From NCBI GenBank assembly GCA_036346375.1, contig CM070508.1, positions 22,884,852-22,948,851 of the forward strand: 64,000 nucleotides of DNA, written 5' to 3'. Below, piece by piece: positions 10,281 to 22,938 of this stretch (position 1 is its first letter; the number at the start of each line of letters is the position of its first letter). The notes below the pieces were generated by a model that searched no databases, was not told the DNA's origin, and saw only the letters and a list, made by a program, of their open reading frames with translations. The position numbers and the translations under genes were made by a program. Source of the DNA: Guadua angustifolia. Lineage: Eukaryota > Streptophyta > Magnoliopsida > Poales > Poaceae.

Positions 10281-13200
10281 TGTAGGGTCGAGGATGCGCC
10301 TAGAGGGGGGGGTGAATAGGCGATTTACAAAATTCGATCTCTTGCTAAACAATTCGCTCTAATACACCCCTAAGACAAAACCTAATCAAAGATATATGCG
10401 GAAGCGATAAATAGGTTTTGACAATTAAAGCCTAAATCAACTAGGCTCACTATGTGCACTAACTAAATTATGTCTCTATGTATAAATTGCTAAATTGAAC
10501 AATCAATTAATACTAAGCAATTCTAATACATTCAAGCAATCAATAATATGCACAAGGTAAATACTTGAAAGTAAAGAGACAAGGGACAACCGATGTTTTT
10601 CCGTGGTGTTCGGAGACTTGCCGGTCTCCCCTAGTCCACGTTGAGGCAAGCCCGACGACTCGGACCGGCTCCCGCTTGAGCACCCGCCTCTTTCCACTAG
10701 TGTGGTTTTTCACGCTTGCGCGTAGGCTCAACCCGAACCTTCACAAACTTGCCGGGGCTTCTCACAACCTTGAGAGCTCCCGCGCACGACGCCTACGCCG
10801 TCTAGGAGTCGGCAACCTCCAAGAGTAACAAGCCGCTCCTCCGCTTGAACCTCATCGAGCACAACGAATGCGCAACCGGTGATCACCAAGTGCAACACAT
10901 GCACAAGGACCTCACTCAAGTGCAACACATGCACAAGAGCTCACTCAAACCACTCCTAATTGCAACGCATGCAATTAGTCCACTCTTGAGCTCAAGAAGC
11001 AAAGGGAGAAAGAGCAACACATGCAAATGACTCCCACACACAGCCAACCTTACCCCCAAGCCCCCCAAGGGGGTATTTATAGCCTCCACCAAAGAAACTA
11101 GCCGTTGGGAGCAAACTCGGAAAACAGCAAAATCCGGTCGGACTGGGCCTCGGTCGGTCCGACCGGTCCTCACTGCACCAACGGTCGGAATTCTGCTCAT
11201 ATACTCACGGGGTGGCACCAGCTCAACACCAGGTCACCGCGCCCGGTCCGACCGGACCTCAAGCGGTCACACCGCCCAACCAAAACAACCGAACACTGAA
11301 AAGCGCTCCCTCTGGAAAATACACACCGCGGTGGGGCCGGTCGCACCGCCCATTAGGCCGGTCGCACCGCAAGCCAAGCGGTCGCACCGCCTGCACAAAA
11401 CCGCAATGCACAGCCCACTGGAAAACTTGCACCGCACGGGGGGCCGGTTGGACCTCTCGGCCGGTCCAACCGCTCGCCGGCCGGTCCAACCGCCCTAAGG
11501 CCCGGTCCGACCGGCCTCAGCCAGGTTGCACCGCCCGACTGGAGAAATTTAGAATTCAACTCGAAAATCGATTCTCCGAAAACCGAAAACCATTCCTTGA
11601 GCCAATAAATGATCAACACATGATCATACACCCGTGCAAAACATATTTGCACCAATTCAACTCATGCTCAAAGAATTCGACCAAACTCACGAAAACACAT
11701 TTCGCAATCGACTCAAGAACTATTCGCAAATCGTATTAAGCGAATCAAACTCGAGTTTATGAGATTAATTCCCCTAGCCATGTGAAGGTCAACACAAGAC
11801 CCGGTCAACTTGCCAACACCCGTTGCAAGCCCCACTCACATGCTCTCGGAATTCCGGACTCATAAACCTCAGTTTATTCGCACAACGAACTTGCAAATAA
11901 CACACTGAAACCATTTCATGCTTGAGCACTACTCTTTGCAACACATGCAAAAGTCTAGCTCCAAGCAACGTTAAATCAAGGTGCATGAACTCTCCAATTG
12001 CAACACATGCAATTCTCTAGTTCCATGCAACACCAAAACCAAATCTCAAGTATGAGCTCTTTACTCGCAACACATGCAAGCCTCTAGCTCCATACAAACA
12101 CACAAGTTTTAGAAAGATTGTTTTCGAACCAAAACATGAAGCTTCAACTAATGCAACACATGCAAAAGTGAACTTCACACAAAAGCCAACGCACTAGCTT
12201 ATCCTATTTGCAACACATGCAAATCAAAGCATAATGCGAAGACCAAATACAACCAAGCATAAGTTTAACCCATTCGCAACACATGCCAAATGGTTAACCC
12301 ATATGCAAGAACCAAATCAAATAAGATTTGAGCTTTGAGTGAATGCGGATTGAGATCACCAACACATGATGAAGCTCAAGCGAAAGAGGCAACCCCTCTT
12401 AATAGCACGGCGGTAAAACCTTAGACACAAAGACTACAAAAGTCCTTAGCCTATCTAGTTATACCTTCGCCGCCGCGCACAAGCAATCCCCTTTGGGGTC
12501 TTTATGATCATCGCATATTCGCTCCCCCGGGATATCACTCGACTCCTCTTCGGGATCCACTCTTGACGCCCATCTACTCATGATGCCGTCCTTGTCCCGT
12601 TCTCATCATCTCATTCATCTTTGGACCTAACTCAAACATAACTCATGAAACTTGTTAGTCCAAGATGCATGGTTGTCTCAATTATCTCTTGCACTCCATT
12701 AACACATAATGGATGCCTCTAGATCAATTGAGCACAACCTAAATCAATAGAAATGATTTAATTGTGTCTTAAGTATAATAATGCAACACATGCGTAATTA
12801 TACTTAAGAACTATTCATTTGTCCTCAATTAATCACGGAGCACCATCAACACATGATGAAGTGTTCTTTAATGATTAATTAAGACAAATGAACTCAATTT
12901 AAATTATCATTTAAATTGATATGAGTATATATTAACTACACAAGTTTTCATATACTCATGTTGATGAGAAGTAATGATCCATTATATGTAAATTGTATGG
13001 AAATGATCATTACTCTAAATCATCAACTATAGAATACACCCACATGTATATGTGCATAAATATGATTGACTTGGAGATAATATGCACATATTCAAATTGA
13101 TCGTATTGGAGTATATCCTATATTACCATGAGTATACTTATAACTAGGCAATTCGAATATATACTCAAAGATTTTAGTTTCTTTGTCTTGATCTTTATGT

Positions 13201-13616
13201 GTATCAATAAAGAATCGATCAATACAAAGAAGCTATCAAGTTAAACTACGAACTCCCCCTAAGTGTGTGCATCCATGTAATATATGGATTGCGAACATGA
13301 TGCACATTTTGTGGTTTAATATAACGGGGACATTCATACTTTAACTTGACTCCAAAGTATGCAACTAATATTAAGATGAATATGCAAACATACCTTGGGT
13401 TTTCCATTTTTCCATGCGATAAGACTAAACAAAGATATTCTAAACAAACAAAGTTAGTCTCGATACAAGATATGTCATTAAGAAATATATCGCATTAGGG
13501 GAATAACTCAATATTGGATTTGTCATTAACGCACGATTAGATTTGTCATTATCATTAACATATGATTGGATTTGTCATTAACACCAAAACCATGATTAAT
13601 GAAGGTTGAACTTACA
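10281..13616 (-). repeat. 5' LTR of the Sirevirus-like element
   Basis: A 3336-bp repeat matching 1880-5199 with few substitutions and small indels; the clearest differences lie in the CpG-rich part around 11105-11540. It carries the same hairpin array, CpG palindromes and TATA box, and is followed on the minus strand by the PBS. Confidence 0.95.
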
Positions 13617-14570
13617 CCTGCTCGGAGGCCCACGACTTCCAACCAATCCAGCCCCGAAGGGGGGGCCCGACCAACGCAATAAGTCGGACGCCCTCCGCAA
13701 AGACACACAAGAATGGAAGGCCGACCGAGCCCACGCGAGGGCGCCCGGTCCCCGACCAAGCCAGCCCCAAAAAGCAGTCCGACCAAGCGCTACAGGACCG
13801 ACGCCCCACGAACTACGGCAACGACGACCCAGAGTCGACCCGACCAATAGGTCGGACCGATCGGCAGCTCCGAACAAGCTCAGATCATCTTCACCAAGAA
13901 GCAAACGTCAAATCGTCAGAACCGGCCTCAGCTGGTTACCTAAACTGGCTGATGCAGCAGTTCGTCACGATCGAGCGGGGACGGGACGCTACGCACCTTC
14001 CCGAAACGGTTCCCGAAGGCTGACACCCTCGACGTCAGCACCTAACACTGCGCAGAGAGCAGGTACGCCGTTTCCCGGAGGAACGGACAGAGCCGTCGCC
14101 CTGCGCCTCCACCAACCCAACACAGGACGCGCACCTACCCGTCAAAGGTCAAGTCCAGCAACCAGACACCGAGGCAAAAGACCGGACTCCTAGGCGTAGG
14201 GAGCCCCATCCATTTTTTCCCTTTGCGCACTCCTGTGTAACCTCCGCGCAACCGGCCTCCCCGGGCTATATAAGGGGAGGCGACGAAGAGATAGGCAGTC
14301 GAACACAGCACTCCCGAATCACACTCGTTGCCATTCCTGGCAACCCCTGTACACAAGGCGCTCTGAGTCCGAGCTCAACCCTTGCTTGTAACACGACGGA
14401 TTCACCAGGATCAATAACATCCGACCACCTCACGAACTGGAGTAGGGACGTTCTGCCCGAACTAGTATAAATCTGGGACCTCCTTTCTTTTGGTCTAACC
14501 ATTCAAGGAGCGGGAGCGCGTAGCCCCTCTAGACCTACAAATTTACTTGCCGGTTCTCGAAACACCGACA
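13617..14570 (+). mobile_element. Gypsy-like 3' LTR, second segment
   Basis: After the target duplication copy CCTGC the interrupted LTR continues. It is GC-rich, has a TATA box (TATATAAGG, 14267-14275) typical of grass Gypsy LTRs, and ends in a CA-type terminus (AAACACCGACA, about 14570). Together the two segments give an LTR of roughly 1 kb. The 195-codon frame here is not a gene. Confidence 0.55.
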
Positions 14571-14970
14571 CATAGCTATAGGAAAGTGCTTTCAAATAGG
14601 AATATAACGGTGTCACTTTTTTATCATATAATCTATGTATCGTTGAATTAATTGTTGATCAAAGATTACAAACTTAGGATCTCCAAATACGTGGGCACCT
14701 TATAAAAATCAACAGAGAGCGTCCATGTAGGAGTTTCAGTGAGTAAATTAGCCTTGGAGGATTTGGCACCACATAAAACTTGCGGGTCAGTTTGTTACGA
14801 ACATTGAGATACATGTGATTTTTTGATAATTTTTCTTCTTGTAGGTAGATTTTGCTGGTCGGGTTCTTTATGAACTTTGAGATGCATATATTTTTTTATA
14901 TAAATTCCTCCACTTGTAGGTGGATTTTTGCATAAGTCTTTAACCTTGGTGATGGCCTCATGTCCAATAC
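14571..14970. other. AT-rich intergenic DNA with a short degenerate duplication
   Basis: No gene is seen. A segment ending CTTGTAGGTAGATTTT (about 14839) recurs as CTTGTAGGTGGATTTT (about 14913), a degraded tandem duplication of about 75 bp. Confidence 0.4.
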
Positions 14971-15726
14971 TAGGGATCAAAATGGATCGGATAATTTTCA
15001 ACTGATCCAAATAATTTTTATATACGAATTTTGTAAGATCATATATTTATCGAATAGTATCGGATAAAAGCGAATCTGGATTTCTCCGCCGAATCTGATC
15101 TGATTTGGTAGCTCACTATCTATCAGATATGAATTCGGATCTGGATAATATGAATATTTATGGGCCGGATAATATAGATATTATCAATTTCAAAATTATT
15201 TTCTAATTTAATTAATCCATAAATCAAATTTCAATAATTAAAATTGGTAAACCAACTCCAAAAATTACTAAATGTTTTAGGGAAGTTCTTGACACAATCT
15301 AACATTTAAAAAATATTTTCAAGATTTCATCAGCTTTTAAATTCTCTTGAAAATTCAAACACTATTGTCCTTAATATGAAATCATTTTAAATAAATATCT
15401 AAAAATGCATAAAAACTCATAAAAATAATTTATTATTTTAAACATAATTCAGCAAAGAATACAGATCTTGGGTCCTTAGATATTCTTTATGAATGTTTGG
15501 AGCAAATAAACTAGTTACTTTTTTTAATTTTTTGTGCATAATTTAAAGAGTTTTCATGTTCCGATAAATAGACATGACCATATTCGTTTCGATTCATGTT
15601 CGCTCCGTATCTATATTCGATATTATTCATAATCGCATCTGGGTTATCCGTATCTAAGAAAAAAAATATAAAAATAAATATGACAGAGTCATTATCCATC
15701 TGTATCAGATCCGTTTTCATCCCTAC
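14971..15726. mobile_element. hAT-like non-autonomous element remnant
   Basis: The ends are inverted: TAGGGATCAAAATGGATCGG at 14971 and, read inward on the other strand, TAGGGATGAAAACGGATC from about 15726. Flanking TCCAATAC and CTAAATAC may be a worn 8-bp target duplication. The interior is AT-rich and non-coding. Similar ends are common on plant hAT-type elements. Confidence 0.45.
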
Positions 15727-15960
15727 TAAATACCATTTCATCCGACATATAACCAAATATGGCCCATTTGGGGATTCCAAAAAGAAAATCTGGCCTATTT
15801 GAGTATTTGGACTAGGCCGATTTCGGGAAAAGCTACGTGCTATTGGATATTTCCTAGTCCAGGCTGATTTATCGCCAGGCCTCATTTTTAAGGTCCGTAC
15901 CGGACTGACCTAGGCTACGCAAATCTTCGTAACTCATTTTCGCTGTCGCACATAACATGA

Positions 15961-16575
15961 GAATTTTTTTTATTTAATATTTATTTTAAATCTTTTTTTC
16001 AAAACTAATTGTCAGATCAAAAAAATTTCAAAAGTAGTCGTCTGTCGCCTCAATGCAGGCGATCGCCGTCTTCGGGCGACAGTGACTGCCTCACGGCTCA
16101 TAGAACGGCGAAATTTCAAATTTTTAACGGCAGAGCAAAAAATATTTGAAAATAGACCGATCATCTCAGTACCGGGCGATTGGTACTGTAGCACAGCTAC
16201 TGTAGCATTTTTTTTTTGCAATTTCGAATTTTGTTGTATTCAACCGTGCTACGAGCGATAGGAATTTCAAATTTTTTTTTTCTTGCAATTTTTTTCCAGT
16301 TGAATACAACAAAGTTGAAAAAAAAAATTGCAACAGTAACTGTGCTACAGTACCGATCGCCCGGGACTCAGGCGATCGGTCTATTTTCAAATTTTTTTTA
16401 CTCTGTCGTTAAAAATTTGAAATTTCGCCGTTAGTCAGTAGTAAGGCAGTCACTGTCGCCCGAAGACGGATGATCGCCTGTCTTTGAGCGACGAGCGCCT
16501 ACTTTTGAAATTTTTTTGGCCCGCTGATTAGTTTTGAAAAAAAGATTTAAAATAAATATTAAATAAAAAAATTTC
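15961..16575. mobile_element. Foldback element with about 300-bp inverted arms
   Basis: Almost the whole 615 bp is one imperfect inverted repeat (about 15961-16262 against 16267-16575) with almost no spacer. The termini read GAATTTTTTTTATTTAAT and, inverted, GAAATTTTTTTATTTAAT. The arms share segments such as GGCGATCGCC, GTCGCCCGAAGACGG and TACTGTAGCA. A direct repeat CATAACATGA (15951-15960 and 16576-16585) flanks the element exactly. A 9-10 bp duplication fits a Mutator-like foldback MITE. A transcript would form a very long hairpin. Confidence 0.8.
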
Positions 16576-16585
16576 CATAACATGA

Positions 16586-17090
16586 CTGGTCAGTCTTCCG
16601 TCGCCCCACTCCCCTGCCTTGTCGTCCTGAAAGGAGAAACCGCAAAGGGGGCTCAACAGCTAGCATGGGCCGTGGCCGGTGGAACCATCGAAAGTCAAGT
16701 TCCGTCGTAATTGGCTTGCAGCAGCTAGCGGCAATCAGAGGAATACATAGGAACATACAGTGCTCCATCTGTTAGAACAATGATGCCTATAGTTTTAATT
16801 ATCTTATTTAGAAATATAAAATTTATATATAGATTTTGTGAGATTTTTACTATTATAACACTATTTATTCTCTCTCAATGATATGTATATTTATTCATTA
16901 TCATACATATAAAGTATTATATATTATCTTTTAAAACAATTAAGTGGGTATCTAAGTCATTTTCTGCCGTAGCTTCCTCAAATTAACCATAATCTTAATT
17001 TTAGTGCAAAGTTAAGATACATGTTATATTTATGAAGGCAGAGAGTACCTGCTTTGCCCTCCCAGTAGGATACCGACGTGATACACTATA
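16586..17090. other. Intergenic DNA, nothing recognised
   Basis: AT-rich sequence without a supported frame, RNA gene or repeat. Confidence 0.4.
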
Positions 17091-17337
17091 CTCCCTTCAT
17101 CCAAGTTTATAAGATGTATTTTTTGAATGGTTTTATACATAATTATAGCGTGTATTTCGTATTCCAATACCAAATTAGTCTTATTTCCTCTCTATACCCT
17201 TAATAAATATCAATCTTTACTTTATATTTTCTACACGCATGCATTAAATATAGTGCTTACTGATAATAATTAAAGATAATATAATAATTTTTAATATTTC
17301 TTTAGTCCATGTGAAAAAAAATACTTCTTACTAAGAC
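17091..17337. mobile_element. Degenerate Stowaway-like MITE fragment
   Basis: It starts CTCCCTTCATCCAAGTTTAT, close to the usual CTCCCTCCGTCC Stowaway end, followed by AT-rich sequence. The far end is poorly preserved, so only the left end supports the call. Confidence 0.3.
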
Positions 17338-17755
17338 TGTAAACGAGCCGAACTCGAGCGAGCTTGGCCCTCTAGGCTCGAGCTCGGTAAGACTCGAGCC
17401 GAGCTTGAATTGGGGTTCGAGCCTTAACTTAGACTCGAGCTTGATTCGAGTAAGCTCGGTAAGCATGATAAGCTTGAGTAAACTTGATAAGTTCGAGTAA
17501 GCTTGGTAATTCTAGTAAGTTCGGTAGGCTTGGTAACAAATTCGAGTAAACTCGGCTTAGTAAATTCGATAACAAGCTCGAGAAAGTTTGGCTTAAGAAA
17601 ACTCTGCCTAGGCTCGAGTAGGCTTACGAGCTATTCGAGCTCAGTTTGGTTAAGCTCTCTAAGCTCAAGTTTAACTCATTCAGAGCTCGAGTAGAGCTCG
17701 AATTCAAACCTCTCGTGAACCGAACTCGAGTAGCTCGTGAGCTTTGAGCTTTTTT
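17335..17755. repeat. Degenerate GAGCTCG / CTCGAG-rich repeat
   Basis: Dozens of variants of GAGCTCGAG and TCGAGTAAGCTCGG follow one another. The first part (TGTAAACGAGCCGAACTCGAG) and the last (GAACCGAACTCGAGTAGCTCG) resemble the subterminal repeats of a plant non-autonomous DNA element, probably hAT. No target duplication was found. Confidence 0.55.
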
Positions 17756-18774
17756 TTACATACTACATCTTACGGACTTCGGCGGCGCGAGCACTACATA
17801 GAAGCTTATACTGCCAAGCGGCACACGGCACAGGGTTACATGCTGAGCGTGCCGTCCTTTCTCGGGGTCGTGACTCCTCACCTACTCACTTCACCGCGTC
17901 CAAATCTGAAAGGTGGTGGGCGACGGATGCTAGGCTACCAAAACGGCAGAGCTCACCCCTCCAGGAGACCAGCATGCAGCCCGGTCGGTCGTCCCCGCCG
18001 TCTCCAGTCTCCACAAACGACTCCACCCACCAAACCCCCGCTGGCCGCGCTGTCCAATCTAGCCCCAGCGGCGGTAGTCTGGAGTCTGCACTCGCGCGCG
18101 CGGCACGATCGCTGTCCTGCACAGGAAGTTTGGCCTTCATTTATGTCTAGCCTAGTTTTGTTTTTCAAGTTCGATCATGTTGGAAGAAAATTACAAATTG
18201 AAGTCTCTGTATAACTACGGATGACATCTGTTATGTTCTCATAATACGACTAGTAAAGCAGCAATAGCTATTTGTCCATATCTCATACTACAGGAAGATG
18301 ATATGTGTTATCTCGTATTTTTTTTCACGATAGAGAAGAGTACTAACTTTACAATTTTGTTCTGATCAATGCTAAATATGAAAAAAGTGTCAATTGGCCA
18401 ATTTGACCCATGCTTCCCGTGCGCAGTACGTGACTGCAACCCGGTCCCCAAATGGAATCAAAACAGCTCATTCTTACGCTATCGCAGAAACCATCCTCGT
18501 GCACGACTCCGCGCGTCGTAGGCGCGCACGCAGGCGGACGCGCCCCGCCACCTCCTCCATCCACCGCGTGACGTCGACTCGTCTTCTAGCGAGCCTATAT
18601 CTATTTGCCCCCGATTTCTCTTCATCTTCCTCGCTGGCTGCGCAGTGCGCACCACGCACACGCTGCTTACAGCTTGGAGTTGGGACCCCGAGGAGTAGAG
18701 GAAGCTAGAAGGGAGATTCTCCACGCAGATCCGGGGTTTTCTGTTTTTCTCGGGATCACCGGCCGGGAGGACCG
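17756..18774 (+). promoter_or_regulatory. Upstream region and 5' UTR of the carrier gene
   Basis: No gene is seen here. Sequence becomes GC-rich from about 18480. CTATATCTA at 18595-18603 is a candidate TATA box about 170 bp before the ATG; the downstream pyrimidine-rich sequence would be the 5' UTR. Unconfirmed. Confidence 0.35.
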
Positions 18775-21700
18775 ATGGCGGGGGACGGCGGGGTAGACTG
18801 GGAGAGCCTGGCGGAGGCGACGTCGGGGGCCGTGGGCTCTCTCGTCAGCACCACCGTGCTCTACCCTCTCGACACCTGCAAGACCAAGTTCCAGGCCGAG
18901 CTCCAGACGCAGCAGGGCGCGCACAAGTACAGGTAAGCGGCTCGCTCCTTCTCTCTTTCTCCCTCTTCCCCTCCCTACCTCTGATCGGGTTGCTGATCCC
19001 TTGTCCGTCAGGACACGGGATGATCGCCGGTTCGAGTGCTGCATCCTCGATCGAGGGGATTTCCATGGGAATTCGGATCTGGGGGTTCTTGAATTTGCAG
19101 AGGGTATTTGGGATGGTTGGGATTTTCTGTGGGTCGATGTCATGGCTGGGACATAAATCTTGCGTTAGAGGAGGATGTGTTGATTTGCGTATGAGCCGAT
19201 CTGCCGATGTGGCGGTCAAGGATGTCAACCTCTCCAGCACCAGGGATTAGGTTACTATTTCTAGAAGCTCTAAAAATGGTGACAGTAAAACAGTCAAGAA
19301 AATAGTTTAGTTTAATCCAAATGGATTATACATATGAAGACGATCTTTTGGCCAATCACCTAGTCAGCAAATAATGCGGTGGAAACATTACATTCTCATG
19401 CACTACTAAGTGAAATGCTTTGACACTAACATTTGACATGTTGGGAGTTTAATTGACTGCAGTCTTATGCTCCAGAAAGATTAATAGGTTATGGAGCTGT
19501 TGAAGATGCATTTTTGCCTGTGGTTCATGTATGTCCTGGCCTTCTGTGGTTATTGCTGAAGGAGGTTTTGCTGCGTGTTGTTGCGATTCTAGCATTGCAT
19601 TTGTTTCCAACATCTATATTGGACTTCCCTAGTCACTCCATTATACAAACTAAGTGGCCTCAAATGCTTTTTCAGGAATCTTTCAGATGTCTTTTGGGAA
19701 GCAGTTCGAAAAGGACAAATTCTGTCCTTATATCAGGGCCTTAAGACAAAGAACATTCAATCTTTCATTTCGCAATTTGTTTACTTCTATGGCTATAGCT
19801 ATTTCAAAAGACTCTACTTGGAGAAGAGTGGAGCAAAGCACATTGGAACAAAAGCCAACTTGTTAGTTGCAGCAGCTGCTGGTGTTTGCACAGTTATTGT
19901 GACACAGGTAACTAATGCTATAGACTCAATGAAAATCAATTTTGGTTGCTTGATCTTATGATCGTTCTCTCTTCCTTTCAGCCACTTGATACAGCATCTT
20001 CAAGAATGCAAACAAGCGCCTTTGGAAAGTCCAAAGGGCTGCGGGCAACTCTTGCGGAAGGTACTTGGCTTGAGGCATTCGATGGCTTGGGCATTTCCCT
20101 TATATTAACTTGTAATCCTTCTATTCAGGTATTGAACTTCTGCGTCGTTCATATACAATATATCTTGTAGAACTTAGCATTGATCCTATGAGTTACATGT
20201 TCCAACTATGTCTTTTTTTATATATTAAAACATAATTAATAAAGAAATTTTCAAGGGATATTTATATAATTATAAATTAATCTCACATTCTTTTGTTTGA
20301 AACCAAATATGGGAGGCATCACAAACAAAACACTTGGGCAGGGAAAAATTCTTGGACTATTGTCTGGTTTTGTACTATACTGTCTTGTAATGTTTGAAAG
20401 AAATGCAGTTTTCGTGCTTATCATTAAAAAAATGTGGGAGGATATCTTGCTATGAATTACCGATCCTTCACAAAATTTTCGTGCTGGTATCGGATACGTA
20501 TCGGAAATGGCGATCCTCCACAATCCTTCCCGATATGGTATCAGGAAGGATCGGTGAAATTCAGCATTTAAAAATAATAAAAATAATCTCAATCCTTCTT
20601 CGATACTCCGCAAGGATTCTTAGATACTCCGCGATACTCCTTGATACTTCTAGGCTAAAAACACAAAACAAAACTCAATCCAAACCATCTCTTCTAGCCC
20701 TAAAATATCTCTCTCTCATCTCTCTTACCGCTGACTCCCCTAAATCTTTAGACTTGGTAGCCACTGCCCTCCACCTAGCAGTCCGACGACTGTTACTAGT
20801 GGCCACCACCCCTCCAGCCTCCACCGAGCTTGCATGCCACCATTATCGCCTCCCCTTCGTTCTCCCTCTGCAGTCTCGCCGCTGCCACCCCTCTACCCAA
20901 CCCAGCAGCCACCGCCGCCTTCTCCCTCTACAAGCCGCCGTCACATCCCCTCCCTTCTCCTTCTATTGCCAGCTCGTCACCCAACTTGCTAATCGCCACC
21001 ATCGTTGTCTCCCCCCTCTACAATCTTGCCACCGTCTTCTCCCTTTGCAAGCCATGTCGCCTTTTCCCTCTTGCATTTTTTTATATTTTAAACACATATA
21101 TACTCACTGTATCGCCAGATTCTTGTTTTTGGGAAATTGCGTATCGCCGTACCGGTATCACGTATCAGTGATACATAGATATCTTGAACTAAACAATGAA
21201 GGAAGAACTGCAGAACTTAATTTGTGGATGTGTGCTGTTGTCAAATGTCTTTTACTAGAAGAAATTCATACACCAAACTATTTAGTACTGCAATATGATG
21301 TGCAACATTGCCCTAGCCTTTTCCACCTTCCTGATTCAGTAAATAAAAACATTGGACTGTAAATGTTGTTCTAGTTCTGTAACTGTAGAACCTTCAAATA
21401 TATTTCAAGTAGCATCGAGTATAAATTTTCTGCCTTAACATATTTCAAGTGAAAAGTATAAGCGTATTTCTAATCTAAGATAACACCATCACTCTGTTAC
21501 ATAGATATCCTTTTTTGTTCGTTCTGTGCACAACTGTTTTATGAGTGCTGTTATCTGTCTTTTGCAGTACACTGTATTTGATCAGCTCAAGCAAAAACAA
21601 ATTCAGAGGCAGAGACGTAAAAACACGGAATCTGTGGGTGATTCTTCCCCGGTTGCTCTTTCTGCTCTCTCAGCATTTCTCCTTGGTGCCATCTCAAAAA

Positions 21701-22153
21701 GTGTTGCTACAATATTGACTTACCCATTAATCAGGTCTGTAAACTTCTCTTTAGCAGCGGATGGATATCTAGTTCTAGACCTTCCCATCTGCTCTTATTT
21801 GTCAGTGCTATGTATAAATTCTTATTGCCACTGCAAACTATCTGACATCATTGTCAAACAGGTGCAAGGTCATGATTCAGGCTGCAGGCCCTGATGAGGA
21901 TGATGACGATGAATCTGACAGGTCAGGCAAATCAAGATCTCCCAAAACAATGTTGGGTGCCTTGCTTGCTATGTGGAGCAAGGAAGGCATTCCAGGCTTC
22001 TTCAAAGGATTGCAAGCTCAGATTCTAAAGACAGTTCTGAGCTCTGCATTACTGCTGATGATAAAGGAGAAGATTTCAAGGTTTACATGGATCTCGCTGC
22101 TTGCCCTGCGGCGATATATGTTTGTTTCTCAGAAGAGAATCAAGAGTGCATAA
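18775..22153 (+). CDS. PNC1: Peroxisomal adenine nucleotide carrier (mitochondrial carrier family)
   Basis: Five exons, 18775-18932, 19676-19907, 19982-20128, 21568-21734 and 21862-22153, join in phase with GT-AG junctions to give 331 residues; the family is about 320-330. The product should exchange cytosolic ATP for peroxisomal ADP/AMP, fuelling fatty-acid activation and other peroxisomal kinases. It has three carrier repeats: YPLDTCK (P31, D33, K36), QPLDTASSR (from P131) and YPLIRCK (P232, K237). The last repeat is atypical (Ile for the acidic residue), as in this subfamily. An acidic loop DEDDDDESD follows in exon 5. The start is the first ATG, in good context (ACCGATGG), and [12 protein letters not shown] is a typical N-terminus. 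It faces the pfkB gene tail to tail. Confidence 0.93.
20436..21185. other. Probable insertion in intron 3 of the carrier gene
   Basis: The intron from 20129 to 21567 is much longer than its neighbours. It contains GTATCGGATACGTATCGG near 20490, four GATACTCC-type words (20600-20650), and a CT-rich segment (20690-21080) that looks like a plant 5' leader (CTAGCCC then CACCGCCGCC). It closes with GTATCGCCGTACCGGTATCACGTATC near 21140. The GTATC-rich ends suggest a TE; the class is unknown. The 322-codon frame over it is not a gene. Confidence 0.4.
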
Positions 22154-22938
22154 TTGTACCATTATCATTGCTTGAAAAAACCAACCTCATCGTCAACGAG
22201 TTTTGAGATCTTCTACCAAAGAATAAATCTGAGAAACAAGGACAGAACTACAGAAGCAAAACAGCCCTATGCATATGTGGCAATGTGGGGATCACGCTGG
22301 TAGCGTCAGGGAATGTTTCTGAATAAATTTGTTCGTTTCATTTTTAGCCCTGAATCTCTGATAGCTACTGAAATGAAATAGGTGTTGCCCATAACTAGTT
22401 GCTGTAATGTGTTAAAGTATCAGTTTTGTTAATATTCCCTCTTTAGCTTGAATCGATTGCAATAAATTTTCCATGTTGTAATGTCAGATGGTGCCAAGTG
22501 TTAAGTTCTGGCAGAAGCCAGAAGCGAAAGGCATTGGCACTGGTGTTTGTGGCGGGGAGCTTTGGCTTCGGATTTCTTGTGAGCCTCGAAGCCAAGGTTG
22601 GATTCCAACCACACAATCTTCGGTTTTTTTTTATTCTCTTATTTTGCCTGTTGATTTTACTATTCACACAAAAAAACATCTTCCGTGTATGTGGGCCTAC
22701 CCACCAGTGTATGGAAAAAAAACTATAGCAAACTGAGAATCAGGTCAACAAAACTATTTCAAAAAAAAAAAAAAACGTATCGAACATTACAGTTTCTTTT
22801 CCAAAAAATGATGTAAAATGGCCCTCTAGGAGCTAGTTACCACGAGAGAGGAGTAATCGTGCAATCTACAAACGAAAATACGTATCAGATTGCTAAGCGT
22901 ACGCATGGAAAGTATGCTGAGACCTGGACTTAAAATGC

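Larger units (their letters stand above)
1880..13616 (-). mobile_element. Complete gag-only Copia/Sirevirus-like retrotransposon
   Basis: Two near-identical long LTRs (1880-5199 and 10281-13616) flank an internal region. The minus strand reads, in order, LTR, tRNA-iMet-type PBS, gag, long non-coding DNA, PPT, LTR. LTR ends are TGTAAG...CCTACA on the element strand. A perfect 5-bp duplication, CCTGC, flanks the whole unit (1875-1879 and 13617-13621). There is no protease, integrase, reverse transcriptase or RNase H frame, so it is non-autonomous. The large LTRs, the PBS, repeated PPTs and PBS-like repeats fit the Sirevirus branch of Copia (family knowledge from memory). Close LTR identity suggests a recent insertion. 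Confidence 0.93.

Noticed and set aside
13606..14193. 195-codon frame at the edge of the Sirevirus element
   Set aside because: GC-rich Gypsy-like LTR DNA with overlapping frames on both strands and no domain.
20394..21362. 322-codon frame in the carrier intron
   Set aside because: No recognised domain, crosses a likely TE and lies between two in-phase carrier exons.
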